Below are positions 10,805 to 20,242 of a stretch of 64,000 nt of DNA, in pieces (position 1 is the first letter of the stretch; every line of letters starts with the position of its first letter). The notes under the pieces were generated by a model, which worked only from the letters and a program-made list of their open reading frames with translations, made no database searches and was not told the DNA's origin. This DNA is from Blattamonas nauphoetae. Lineage: Eukaryota; Preaxostyla; Oxymonadida. The stretch covers positions 1 to 64,000 of the forward strand of contig JARBJD010000170.1 of NCBI GenBank assembly GCA_033064195.1, given 5' to 3'. Both the position numbers and the translations under genes were made by a program.

Positions 10805-10814
10805 TACAGTATTA

Positions 10815-12401
10815 GTGGTTGATCAACCGGTGTTTTTTAGATAATGGGTACTTATTCGCCTGCTGCCCCATGATAATTATGCCTAAAGTGTCCCCTCTCT
10901 CGGACCAAGAAATCATCAATTTAGCTGTCTCACATGAGTACCGGACCATCCCGCACAGAGGCGAGCGCTTCGCTCGCCTCTGTCGGGACCACCAGATACC
11001 CTATTCTCGTATCATAAAGCTCAAACTTGTGCCTGTCAAAACCTTCAGGCTGGCGATAGCCAGCTTAAAAAGAGGGAGGCCATGCGGAGTGGTGGGAAGA
11101 CCATCAAAACTTAGCCCTGAGGAGCGGGTCTCCATAGAAACACGGATCAACCAGGACAAAGATCGTCGAACATTCCATGACGCATCGTCCATCAGATCTC
11201 TGGTATTTCTTCGTTTTTTCACATTTTTTTCTTGACTAGTGCTTAGAAGCAATTAATGATAGACCCCAGGACAGTGAACACCCAACACTATCAAGTACTT
11301 ATGGATATTCGTTTGTTCGAATTTCGAACAGTCTTTCACTGAAAAAATCGCAACAATTTCCCCATGAGCGCTTCAGACAGACCTCAAGACAGGTGATCGA
11401 ACCTTGGTTCGACACCTACATCCGATTAAGGAATTCTTATCTTTACAACGTTTCACTCATATTTAATTTAGACGAAAGTTTTTGTAATTCTGCACACATA
11501 CATAACAATCTGGTCGCTGTCGATCCTGCCGACCCAAAACAACAATCACGTTCACGGTAGCAGCAGATGGCGAGGCTCTTCCTTCTCTCCTCATTGTGCC
11601 TTTTCCACAAGTTCCGCCGGAGTTTACTCGATTCCAGAACTATAAGCTCAAAATCATCGCCTCTCAACAAACGAGAATGACAAACGTTCTATTTCCTTCG
11701 CTTTTCCAGATTCATATTCTCCCCTACATCATTCAACGGAGACTCGACGTCGCAACCCCTCAAAGCCGAATTCTCCTCATTATGGACGGTTTGCGGTGTC
11801 ACTATTCTCCCACAATGCTTCATCTCTGCCGAACCAACCTCATCGACCTGGTGATCCTACCGTCACATACCACCCACATGCTCCAACCGGTGGATCAGTA
11901 TGTGACGGCGAACTTCAAAGATGGTTTAAGATCCAACATCACACCGCTACCACTCGCCACAGTCCAAGAAAAACGAACGATCTTCATCGAGACCATTCGT
12001 GATTCTCTCGTCAATGCTGTCTCGGCTCGTACAATCCAAGCATCATTTCGTGACACCGGTCTGGAGCCTGTGAGTCTGGCAGCGATCCAACGAAAACTTA
12101 CAGACGGTGAGCTGCCAAGACGCCTCAACCCTCCACCGGGACGCAGAGATCACTCACGAAACGGCATCTGGTTCATTTCAGATGAGCACCTTCGAAGGAG
12201 GATCAATGCCCCACAGAACGACCCTATCCCCATGGATGCTGATGATGATGGAGGAGGTGATTCAAGTGAGGATGAGGAGTAGATAGAGTTCATTTATTCG
12301 TCTCATTTCATTTTAAAAAGGAAACGGTTCAATTTGTATTAGAAATGGGTGCAAAAAGGATCTGACACCGTTTGTTTAAATTGTACGGTTTGATCAACCA
12401 C
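10815..12401 (+). mobile_element. Pogo-like DNA transposon, 1587 bp
   Basis: The ends are inverted repeats: GTGGTTGATCAACCGG at the left and, inward from the right, GTGGTTGATCAAACCG. TA flanks both ends (10813-10814 and 12402-12403). The element encodes a DDE_1-type transposase in its + orientation. It is inserted in the 5' flank of family copy A3: the conserved flank resumes immediately at 12404 with the CCAAAAGGAAGAACC block. Confidence 0.82.
10870..12282 (+). CDS. Pogo/DDE_1 transposase, nearly intact
   Basis: The N-terminal part (10870-11202) is a helix-turn-helix-like DNA-binding region with LSDQEIINLAVSHEYRTIP and GRPSKLSPEE. A likely 37-bp intron (11203-11239, GT...TAG) joins it to a second segment with FNLDESF, the first catalytic Asp. 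The third segment has LLIMDGLRCHYS (second Asp) and LPSHTTHMLQPVDQY (third Asp), so the DDD triad is visible. A single frame change near 11540 separates the first Asp region from KTTITFTVAADGEALPS. The C-terminus is acidic (DDDGGGDSSEDEE). The enzyme cuts and pastes the element at TA sites. As sequenced it is probably inactive, but it is young. Confidence 0.75.
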
Positions 12402-12403
12402 TA

Positions 12404-12660
12404 ATCAAAGTTTGAAGAAATGATCGTCCAAAAGGAAGAACCAAACATAACATCATGATGAGCGAAATAATCGATGAATCAAGAGGAGGTTTGGAAGGAG
12501 AACGAGCATTTGATGAGAACAAGTCGATTCAAACGACGACACATATGAGTGAGAGAGTGGTTCCGGCATCACTTGTGGATATTTCTTTGTTTCGCTCTGT
12601 GGAAGGACACAACAAGAAGACTCCTGTCAGTCTGACTAAAAGTGCCTCTACTTTGACACA
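12404..12660 (-). repeat. 5' flank of cassette A3, shared with A8
   Basis: This block matches 19920-20180 in inverted orientation. Shared landmarks are AATCGATGAATCAAGAGGA, TTTGATGAGAAC...TCGATTCAAACGACG and GGAAGGACACAACAAGAAG. It is the upstream flank of copy A3, displaced from the gene by the pogo insertion. The shared region shows that cassette duplication includes at least 250 bp upstream of the gene. Confidence 0.7.
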
Positions 12661-12689
12661 CACGATAACGGAACAGCCGCCCTGCCAAT

Positions 12690-12974
12690 CGCAAGACCGA
12701 CCATCCACACACAAATCAAGATCCCTAATCCAACGAAGAAAACGAAGATCAGGGTGTGTGTCCAGTGTGGTGGAGAGTGTTCGAGCATGTCCCACATCAG
12801 CTCGGGAATCGTTCGTCATTGGTCAATCACTCTTCAAATCAAAACACAACAGAGCGATAGAGCGAGAGAGTGGTGTTGAAATCGCGAGAAACGAGGAAGA
12901 GGGGCGTGAGATGGTTGAGTGTGGAGAGCGAAGTGCGTTGTTCGGTTCGAGTCTTCGCTGCTTCTTGTCTGTTT
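12690..12974 (-). repeat. Duplicated 3' flank (type B), third copy
   Basis: It matches the inner half of 141-626 and 16258-16569 closely. It begins at a junction with the A3 5' flank and ends at the stop of the truncated copy A4. Confidence 0.75.
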
Positions 12975-13154
12975 CTACCTGAGTTTTGGTATGTCCACGC
13001 CTGGCAAGGAGTTCAATTTGATCAAATCGAAAATGATTGTCGCTCCGAACGATCCGTTCGTGTCGTTGAGCAGCTTTTCCTCAATTACATCTTCGATACC
13101 CATTCTCAACATTCTGTGCACTGTCTTCCCCATGTTCTGTTCCATTCCTGCTGA
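12975..13154 (-). pseudogene. FLNW-family copy A4, C-terminal stub
   Basis: Only the last 60 or so codons remain: MGKTVHRMLRMGIEDVIEEK, then LLNDTNGSFGATIIF and LNSLPGVDIPKLR. One residue of the invariant LRMEG motif is missing. Upstream sequence (13155-13300) is unrelated to the family. It is a truncated pseudogene that kept its type-B 3' flank. Confidence 0.75.
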
Positions 13155-13404
13155 GTGTTCTTCATTCCCAAGTTCCGCAAGCCGAGCATGAACGGCAGGT
13201 GCACGTGGGAGTTGTGGCGAGGTGAACATGAGTGTGTGGGCGGAGGGTGTTGTGAAAGGGTTGTCATATTTGTCTCAATTTGCGGGACGTGCCGTACAAG
13301 AGAAGCAGTTGATGTCAGAGCCGACGAAGATCACACACAAACGGTGTTTGGTGTCCAAAAGAAGTCAGAAACAGTTCGATATGTTCGCTGGACCTTGTCT
13401 GTAA

Positions 13405-14478
13405 CTACCAAAGTCGCGGAACGTTCGTGCCCAGCAGGTTGTTAAATTCGATCGTGTAGAAAACAATGTATTCTCCATCCGATTCGTTTTGGTCGCTTCG
13501 CAGCTTTTCATCAATCACATCTTCGATGCCCTCCATTCTCAACATTCGATGCACTGTCTTCCACATCCGTTGCACTTTTCCGCCTTGTTCGTTCCATTCC
13601 CGCTTGGGATTGTTCATGTGAAACAGACAAAACCAGATTGAGTAATCAGCTTCGAAGAATGTGAGACAACTTGGGATCGCGAGAGCGACGGGCATATGAA
13701 AAACAAATTCCATTGTCGATTGACCATATGGAGATATTTCGAGGAGATGGGCGAGGAGGACCAGAAAAGACTTGGATTGCTTTCCATCGACGATCGAAAA
13801 GCGGTTCGCGCACAAACGGTAAAGATACTGTTCCGACGGTACGAGAACTTGCTTCAGAACAGTCTCATGAACAGCTTGTTGTTCATCTTCATATTCAATT
13901 TCAAGAAATTCGAGACCATTCAGAGTTGCGAGCCAGTTAGACTCAGAGATGCTTACGACGAGACTAGTGTGGATACCGACTGCTTCGGCGAATGAAAGAG
14001 ACAGTGGATTGAGAGTGTTAATGAGTTGAGGGATCAGATCAGCTGTGACGAGGGTAAGTCGGATGTTCGGTGAACACCACAAAAGCAGATTCTCGAGCAT
14101 CTCCATTGCTGCTGTGGTGATGACATGACTGGGTGTACAAATGAGTATTATAATTGATTGTATGAGGTCTGTCGAAACTTCATCAGATGTTCTCTGAAGA
14201 CTGACGAAAAAAGCATCTGCGAATGCTTCATCATCCGGATCCACAGATTCCAGAAATTTCACCGCTTTAGCTTCCAGTGAATCATCTAGAACAGGCTGTA
14301 ACTTCACTGTGGCAACAAGAGACCAAAAGACATCTGCTTGTTCGTCAACTGTTTTAAACCGTTTTTCGTTCCAATTCAGGAAAGGAGAAGTATCCATGGA
14401 AAATGGCAACGGGGAAGAGGGCAACTCAGAGCGTGCTGGGTTGGAGGAGATGGCTGTTTTCAGGTCTATTTTGGTCTT
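13405..14478 (-). CDS. FLNW-family copy A5, ancestral ATG replaced by AAG
   Basis: All family landmarks are present in one frame: FLNWNEKRFKTVDEQADVF, LEAKAVKFLESVDPDDEAF, ADLIPQLINTLNPLSLSF, RLCANRFSIVDGKQS, MPVALAIPSCLTFFEAD and LRMEGIEDVIDEKLRSDQ. At the place where siblings start MTEIDKKTD the frame reads KTKIDLKTA, so the usual ATG (14476-14478) has become AAG. The next in-frame ATG is at 14395-14397 (MDTSPFLNWNE), giving a protein about 27 residues shorter; a TTG at 14424 is another possibility. The promoter motif is intact. It may be a functional gene with a shorter N-terminus or an early pseudogene. Confidence 0.72.
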   Translation of the reverse strand, partial: KTKIDLKTAISSNPARSELPSSPLPFSMDTSPFLNWNEKRFKTVDEQADVFWSLVATVKLQPVLDDSLEAKAVKFLESVDPDDEAFADAFFVSLQRTSDEVSTDLIQSIIILICTPSHVITTAAMEMLENLLLWCSPNIRLTLVTADLIPQLINTLNPLSLSFAEAVGIHTSLVVSISESNWLATLNGLEFLEIEYEDEQQAVHETVLKQVLVPSEQYLYRLCANRFSIVDGKQSKSFLVLLAHLLEISPYGQSTMEFVFHMPVALAIPSCLTFFEADYSIWFCLFHMNNPKREWNEQGGKVQRMWKTVHRMLRMEGIEDVIDEKLRSDQNESDGEYIVFYTIEFNNLLGTNVPRLW

Positions 14479-14503
14479 TTGTGAAGCTGAGCGACAACAA
14501 CCC

Positions 14504-14514
14504 TCGTTATGGGT
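14504..14514 (-). promoter_or_regulatory. Promoter-proximal ACCCATAACGA motif, copy A5
   Basis: A perfect ACCCATAACGA on the minus strand, 26 bases before the ancestral start position of A5. Confidence 0.55.
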
Positions 14515-14539
14515 CGGCAGAATTCTTGAAACAAGAAAA

Positions 14540-16000
14540 CTAAGATGATGATGTTGTCAACAAGGAATAGAAAAATCAACCAACGGAGATTTAGTCAATG
14601 AGGGAATGAAGAGGCAGTGAACGAACGAGAAAAACGAAAGATTGCATCAACTCGTCGAAGAACAGAGTGTGGACAAATCACAAAACATGAATGCAGGTGA
14701 AGAAGTTCAGGCGTCATGATTCACAGGCCTTCATTGTCCCTGGTCCTTTTCTCACGTTCGGATTTGCTGATTCATGCCCAATCTCATCGCTCACTTCGAC
14801 TCATTGCACCGTCCATCCCTCAGCCACTCCCTTATCCGCCAACACCCCCAAAAGCATGCGGTGGTCCGCTATTCCTGGCCAGACTTCGGTTGGGCGTGTT
14901 TTTTTGGTAAACCGAATCATCAAATCGAATCCGACTCATTTTCAACGATTTTGGGGCCACAACAATGTACACTCGAAGGGACGTTGGGAGTGTTCCTCCC
15001 TCTCTCCACATTCCACAGCCCATCTCGTCCACCTCACACCCAACACAACCCAACCAAACACATCCACCGCGTTTCGACCATCCGTCCTTCTCTTTCACAA
15101 CAACTCGTCAGCCGAGATCAGCATGTCTGACAATTCTGGGATGTCTGAGTCAATCACGAAGAGACGAGAGGGCTGGCTGAACTTCGACAGAGTAAGGTTT
15201 GGCTCAGTCGTGTCTTTCCTCGTTCCTGTTTCTCTTCACTTTCCTTCCACGTCTCTCAATCCTTTCCTGGTGTGTCCCATCTCACTTCACTTCACTTTCC
15301 CAATCCAACGCTTCCTGTTCTCCATCCGCCCTGAATCCAAACATCCTCCAACAGACCAGTCCAGTCACCCATCATGTCGGTCTGCTTTCGCTGCAACCGA
15401 CAATCACAAGCATGCACGATCCACAGAACGGCAAAGGTGCAGTTTGTATCGAGTAGTGACTCCGTGTCAACGACTTGTTCTCACAAGTACTCACCACAAC
15501 ACTCGCTGGCTTTTCGATCACGCCTCGCATGCGATGCGAATGTTGGATTCTTCGCGATGTCGGATCCTCCATCCACACAAAGGGAGAGGAAGGCAGAGTG
15601 GAGGCGATCAACACAGGCAGAGATGGAGGCGAGTGGAGGAGGACACCAACGCTCCCTCGCGTGGAGTGAGGAAGCTGGCGTTGGAGTGCTGATGTCGGCC
15701 GAGTGGATTGCGGAGGAGGGTGCGATGGACGAAGAGCGAGTGATGGAGTGGCACGAGCAGGCGTGTCAATGTTTCTGCTTTTCAACTGCAAGTTCAGCAA
15801 GCTGTTGCGTAGTGTGGACGACGACGAGGACGATCAGAGCGATGTTTAGCCACGTCACAAGTGCGTCATGGAGAGCTGGGGAGGACGTGTGGCGAGCGAA
15901 AATTCAGCGATAAATCGGGAATGGGGACAGAATCAGTTGAGACGATGAAAAGCAAATGCGGTGGCGTGCGTTCACTTTGAAGGAATGACTACTTGCACAC
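14540..16000 (+). other. Remnant region with a possible spliced gene start
   Basis: A long plus-strand frame (14691-15692) looks non-coding in composition. Within it, a short stretch beginning at the ATG at 15123 (MSDNSGMSESITKRREGWL) looks like a real N-terminus, followed by a possible donor GTAAGG near 15193. I could not follow it into a convincing next exon. I treat the region as unresolved and probably degraded. Confidence 0.25.
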
Positions 16001-16569
16001 ATCACGCCGAGTGTGGGGAGGGGAGAGCCAGAGGGGAGAGCCAGAGGGGAGTGGGAGGGTGTGGGTTTGGGGTCTGACGGAGCAGGGATCGAAAACGGCC
16101 ATGAAATGCGACGGGCTGGAGTGTCTCAGATGACGATAGTGAATGGCTTGGAAATATATGCAGATGGTCGATGGTGATCAGGATAATGCACTCAAACGGA
16201 GTTCGGGTGAGATGCGAGTGACATCGATGCGTCAATGTCGATGGAGCAGGTATGTGTATTCACACACCAATCCGCCCTGCCAATCGCAAAACCGACCATC
16301 CACACACAAATCAGACTCTACCATCCAACGAAGAAAAAGAAGATCAGGGTGTGTGTCCAGTGTGGTGGAGAGTGTTCGAGTCAATCCCACATCAGCTCGA
16401 GAATAATTCGTCATTGGTCAATCACTCTTCAAATCAAAACACAACAGAGCGATAGAGCGAGAGAGTGGTGTTGAAATCGCGAGAAACGAGGAAGAGGGGC
16501 GTGAGATGGTTGATTGTGGAGAGCGAACGGTGTTGTTCGGTTCGAGTCTTCGCAGGTTCCTGTCTGTTA
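16001..16569 (-). repeat. Minisatellite plus type-B 3' flank (second copy)
   Basis: Bases 16001-16066 hold two to three degraded 38-bp minisatellite units. Bases 16067-16569 match 141-626 almost throughout, including CACTCAAACGGAGTTCGGG. The whole block lies downstream of family copy A6, as block 1-626 lies downstream of A1. Confidence 0.78.
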
Positions 16570-17644
16570 CTAATCACGTTGCGGAAAGTTCGTGCCCTGC
16601 AAGTTGTTCCATTTGATCGCTTTGTCAAGGATCCATTCTCCATAGAATGAGAATTCGTCGTTTTGCAGCTTTTGCTCAATCACATCTTCGATGCCCTCCA
16701 TCCTAAACATTCGAACGACTGTCTTCCCCTTCTTTTGGACCTCTACGCTTTGTTTCGTTCCATCTCAGCTGGATATTGACCATGTGGAACAAAAAACTTC
16801 CGATTGTGGTATCATCTTCGAAGAACGTGGGACAACTTGGGATCGAGTGAATGATTGGCATATGAAGAACAAATTCCATTGTCGGTTGATAATACGGACA
16901 TATTTCGATGAACTGAACAAGAAGATCTTGAAAGTTACAAGATTGGACTCTATCGACGATCGAATGGCGGTTCGCGCACAAATGACAAATATACTGCTCC
17001 GAAGGTGCCAAAATTTGCTGAAGAACTGTGTAGCGAACAGCCTGTTGTTTGTTGTGATCTTCACTTTCGAGTTGTCTGAGACTATCCGGAGTTGAGAGCC
17101 AGACAGATCTGCTGATGATTTCCATGAGGTTGATGTGGATATCGGCTGCTTCTGCAAAGGAAATAGTTAGTGGATTGAGCGTGGTGATGAGTTGAGGGAT
17201 CAGATCAGCTTGGACGAGGGCAAGTCGGACTTCAGCCGAACAGATCACAACCAGTCTTGCGAGCATCTCCATTGCTGCAGTTCTGATAACCTGACTGGCA
17301 GTGGAAATGAACACCACGATGGGCTGTACGAAATCGGCCGAAAATTCATCAGGGTCCGACGCAAGGCTGAAGATCAAAGCATCTGCAGATTCTTGGTTTG
17401 GGATCTTCAAAGATTTGAAAAATTTCAACGCTTTCACGTCCAAAGAGTCATCAAGTGAGGGCTGTAACTTCACAGCGGCAACGAGAGACCAAAAGACAAC
17501 TGCTTGTTCGGATTCACTTTCAAGGGGTTCTTCGTTCCAATTCAGGAATGGAGAACAACCAAGGGAAGATGACAAGCTTTCTGAAGAGATATTCGGGCAA
17601 GCGTAATCAGTCGTGGAATCTATCGTCACGTCTAAACCAGTCAT
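16570..17644 (-). pseudogene. FLNW-family copy A6, one frameshift
   Basis: From the ATG at 17642-17644 (MTGLDVTIDSTTD) the frame follows the family as far as LRWNETKRRG. A one-base change near 16740 then throws it into an unrelated tail. In the neighbouring frame the normal ending continues: KTVVRMFRMEGIEDVIEQKL, then KAIKWNNLQGTNFPQRD and TAG at 16570-16572. The gene is otherwise full length, so the frameshift is recent or a sequence error. An upstream ATG at 17668 lies inside the motif copy that faces the neighbouring gene and is unlikely to be used. Confidence 0.78.
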
Positions 17645-17660
17645 TCTTTCGGATTCTGAC

Positions 17661-17672
17661 TGACCCATAATG
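17661..17672 (+). promoter_or_regulatory. Single ACCCATAATGA motif between divergent copies A6 and A7
   Basis: Only 54 bases separate the starts of A6 (minus) and A7 (plus). The one motif present, TGACCCATAATGA, is oriented for A7. No correctly oriented copy is visible for A6. Confidence 0.5.
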
Positions 17673-17698
17673 AGAATAGTCTCTCCTCTTCCATCCGA

Positions 17699-18764
17699 AT
17701 GATGGAGATTGACAAGATGACGAACACATCAACTGATTCTCTTTGCCCTGGTATCTCTTCAGACTACTTGTCACATTTTCCAGATTGTATTCCTTTCGTG
17801 AATTGGCAATACCATTATCCTGATCCTAAACACGACAAGCCTGTTTTCTTTCGATCCCTCGTTGCCACACTGCAGTTGAAACCTGGATTAGATGTCTCTC
17901 TGGAAGCGAAAGCTGTGGAAGTTCTCAAATATGTGGTTCCATCGAATGAAAAATCCGCAGATGCTTTTCTCCGCAGCATTGCGTCGTTTTCTGATAATTC
18001 TTTGACAAACTTCATACACTCCATTGGGGTGTGCATTTCATCATCCAATAAGACAATCACCACAGCAGCAATGAATATGTTCATAACACTGAACCGTAAC
18101 TGTTCTCCAAAAACTCAATTTTCTCGTCAAAGCTGATCTTCTCCCTCAAATTGTCTCCTTTCTCAGTCCACTGTTTCTTTCATTCTCAGAAGGAGTCGAT
18201 ATCCACACCAACATCATGAAAATCATCCAGTATTCTTACTGGCTCGCAACTCCAGATGGTATCGAATATCTCGAAGTTTCAGATCCCAGTGCGCGACAAG
18301 CTGTTCGTGAGACTGTTCTGAAGCAAATTCTCGAACCTTCGGAGGAGTATATCTGCCATTTGTGCGTGAACCACTCTTCGATCGTCGATGGGAAGCAATC
18401 CATATATTTTCTTGAACTCCTTGCCCACCTCCTCGAACTATCTCCGTATGATCAACCGATTATTGAAATTATTCTATATCTGCCTGTCTTTCTCACGATC
18501 CCAAGTTGTCTCACATTGTTCGAGGATGATCACTCAATCTGGTCTTTTCTGTGTGAAATGGTCGAAATCCAGCGGGAATGGAACAAAACAAGGGGAGAAG
18601 TGCGACAGTTGTGGAAAACCATGAATCGAATGCTGAGAATGGAAGGCTTCGAAGATGCGATGGAGGTAAAGCTGCAGAACGACCAGAACGGATACTTTGG
18701 AGGGTTGATTGTTGCGTTCTCGATCGAATGGAACAACTTGCAGGGCATGAACCTTTCAGATTAA
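17699..18764 (+). pseudogene. FLNW-family copy A7, one frameshift
   Basis: The frame opens MMEIDKMTNTSTDSLCPGI (the second ATG at 17702 is equally good) and follows the family to NCSPKTQF at about 18117. There a run of four T's carries a one-base shift. The adjacent frame continues with LVKADLLPQIVSFLSPLFL and joins the second long segment (18216-18764: HLCVNHSSIVDGKQS, LPVFLTIPSCLTLFEDD, LRMEGFEDAMEVKLQNDQ, ending NLSD). Apart from that site it is complete. A homopolymer indel in assembly is a real alternative to a true mutation. Confidence 0.78.
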
Positions 18765-19919
18765 GAATAGAAACAGACGAGAACCAGCGAATCTTTCGGA
18801 CTGATTCTGGCTTCTTTTGGGCAACACACACTGTGTGTGCTCTTTATTGGATCTGATGCTCTCTCTTGATTGATTACAATGATCAGATGAGATTTCAGAA
18901 TCAATCGCGCACTGCCCGCCGTACTCGACACTTCAGAAAGACGAACGAACCGAAATGATGCTTCATCCACCCAACCACTCCCTCGTGCTTCTCCCACTCG
19001 AAAGGGGATGAGGCAGAAAGCAGGCAGCGCGACACCGACACACATGCGAAATGACATGTCTTCGGAGGAAGCGGTTGAACGAGGGATGGAGAAGCAGGAC
19101 GAGATGGCTCTTCACACTCTCTCTGGAAGAGCAATGTCGAAGATGCTGACAGTCCAGTTGCCCATGGAATCTGGGCAGTCCACTGGATCGATGGCACAGT
19201 GCCCGCATCTCGCACTCCTTCATCAACCGCACAGTTGAGATGTGGGACACAGCAGAAAGGAAGGCCAATTCTTCAGGCTTCTCTGCAGAGTGCCTGGACA
19301 TGGAGAGAAAAGGTGGAGAGCAGGACATGGATGTGTTGAGCCGCGGACTGGAGAGTTGGTTGTGTGTGTTGATTCGGAGCGAATACTGTCGACTCGGTGA
19401 CTGTGGAGTGAAGGGAAGAAGAGGCATTGATGGGCACAACGACACTCTTCGTCAATCTCCATCATCTCGACACGCTGTTCGCACTCTCTGGCGCTCAGTT
19501 GCTTCTGGTCTCGCCGATCTCGAAATCAAAGATCGTTCTGACAACTCCGAATGGATCAGGCAGCGCTCATTCGAGTTCTCTGCATCTCGATTCGCGACCC
19601 TTCGTGTCCTCATCTTCAACACAGCACGACGCTCTTATCGGTTCCGCTCTCCCTTACTCCACTCCTCCATCCACTGAATTGGGTTGGGAGGTGGTGAGAA
19701 ACGAAGAGGATGATCGATTCTTCAGGCATCCCTGCAGAGTGCCTGGACATGGAGAGCAAGAGTGAAGGAGATCCTCACATTTCCCTTCCTCTTCGTCAGA
19801 ATGCTTCCAGAAAACGATCATCAGGAAATTTGAGTCGCCACTCTTTCTGCCCTCTCCTCGTCCTTCGCCAGTGCTTGTGTTGTGTTTGGAACGAGTTGAC
19901 CGAAGTAGATGGACTCATC
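18765..19919. other. Remnant region downstream of A7
   Basis: It begins with the short type-A 3' flank seen after several copies (GAACCAGCGAA, then GGCTTCTTTTGG). Minus-strand sequence near 18840-18950 encodes LILKSHLIIVINQE, a faint match to the family central motif LIPQLI.TLNPLSLSF. A 40-bp stretch around TTCAGGC...CTGCAGAGTGCCTGGACATG occurs twice, near 19276-19305 and 19719-19753. I see no intact gene. Confidence 0.4.
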
Positions 19920-20200
19920 GTCATTTGCGTCGAAGAAGATGCGCGTTTTCGTCAGTCTGACAGGAGTCTTCTTGTTGTGTCCTTCCACAGAGCGAAACTA
20001 TGACATGCACACAAGCGATACCAGAACAACTTTTTCACATCTTTGTGGCGTCGTTTGAACCGACTCGTTCTCATCAATTGCTCGATCTCCATCCTCCTTT
20101 CCTCTTGATTCATCGATTATCTTCCTTATCATGAAATGATTCTTTGTCCTTCATTTTGGACGATTCTTTCATTTCTCTCTCAATGTTTCTCACGATCGTG
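19920..20200 (+). repeat. 5' flank of cassette A8, shared with A3
   Basis: This is the inverted match of 12404-12660. It lies directly upstream of A8 and ends just before that copy's ACCCATAACGA motif. Confidence 0.7.
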
Positions 20201-20205
20201 TTCTG

Positions 20206-20216
20206 ACCCATAACGA
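20206..20216 (+). promoter_or_regulatory. Promoter-proximal ACCCATAACGA motif, copy A8
   Basis: A perfect match, 27 bases upstream of the A8 ATG (20243). Confidence 0.55.
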
Positions 20217-20242
20217 ATGATTGATCTCAGAAATCAGACGGA

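Noticed and set aside
14691-15692. 333-codon open frame on the plus strand
   Set aside because: The composition is Ser/His/Pro/Arg-rich in all three frames and no domain is visible. Only a possible short exon at 15123 is retained as a low-confidence note.
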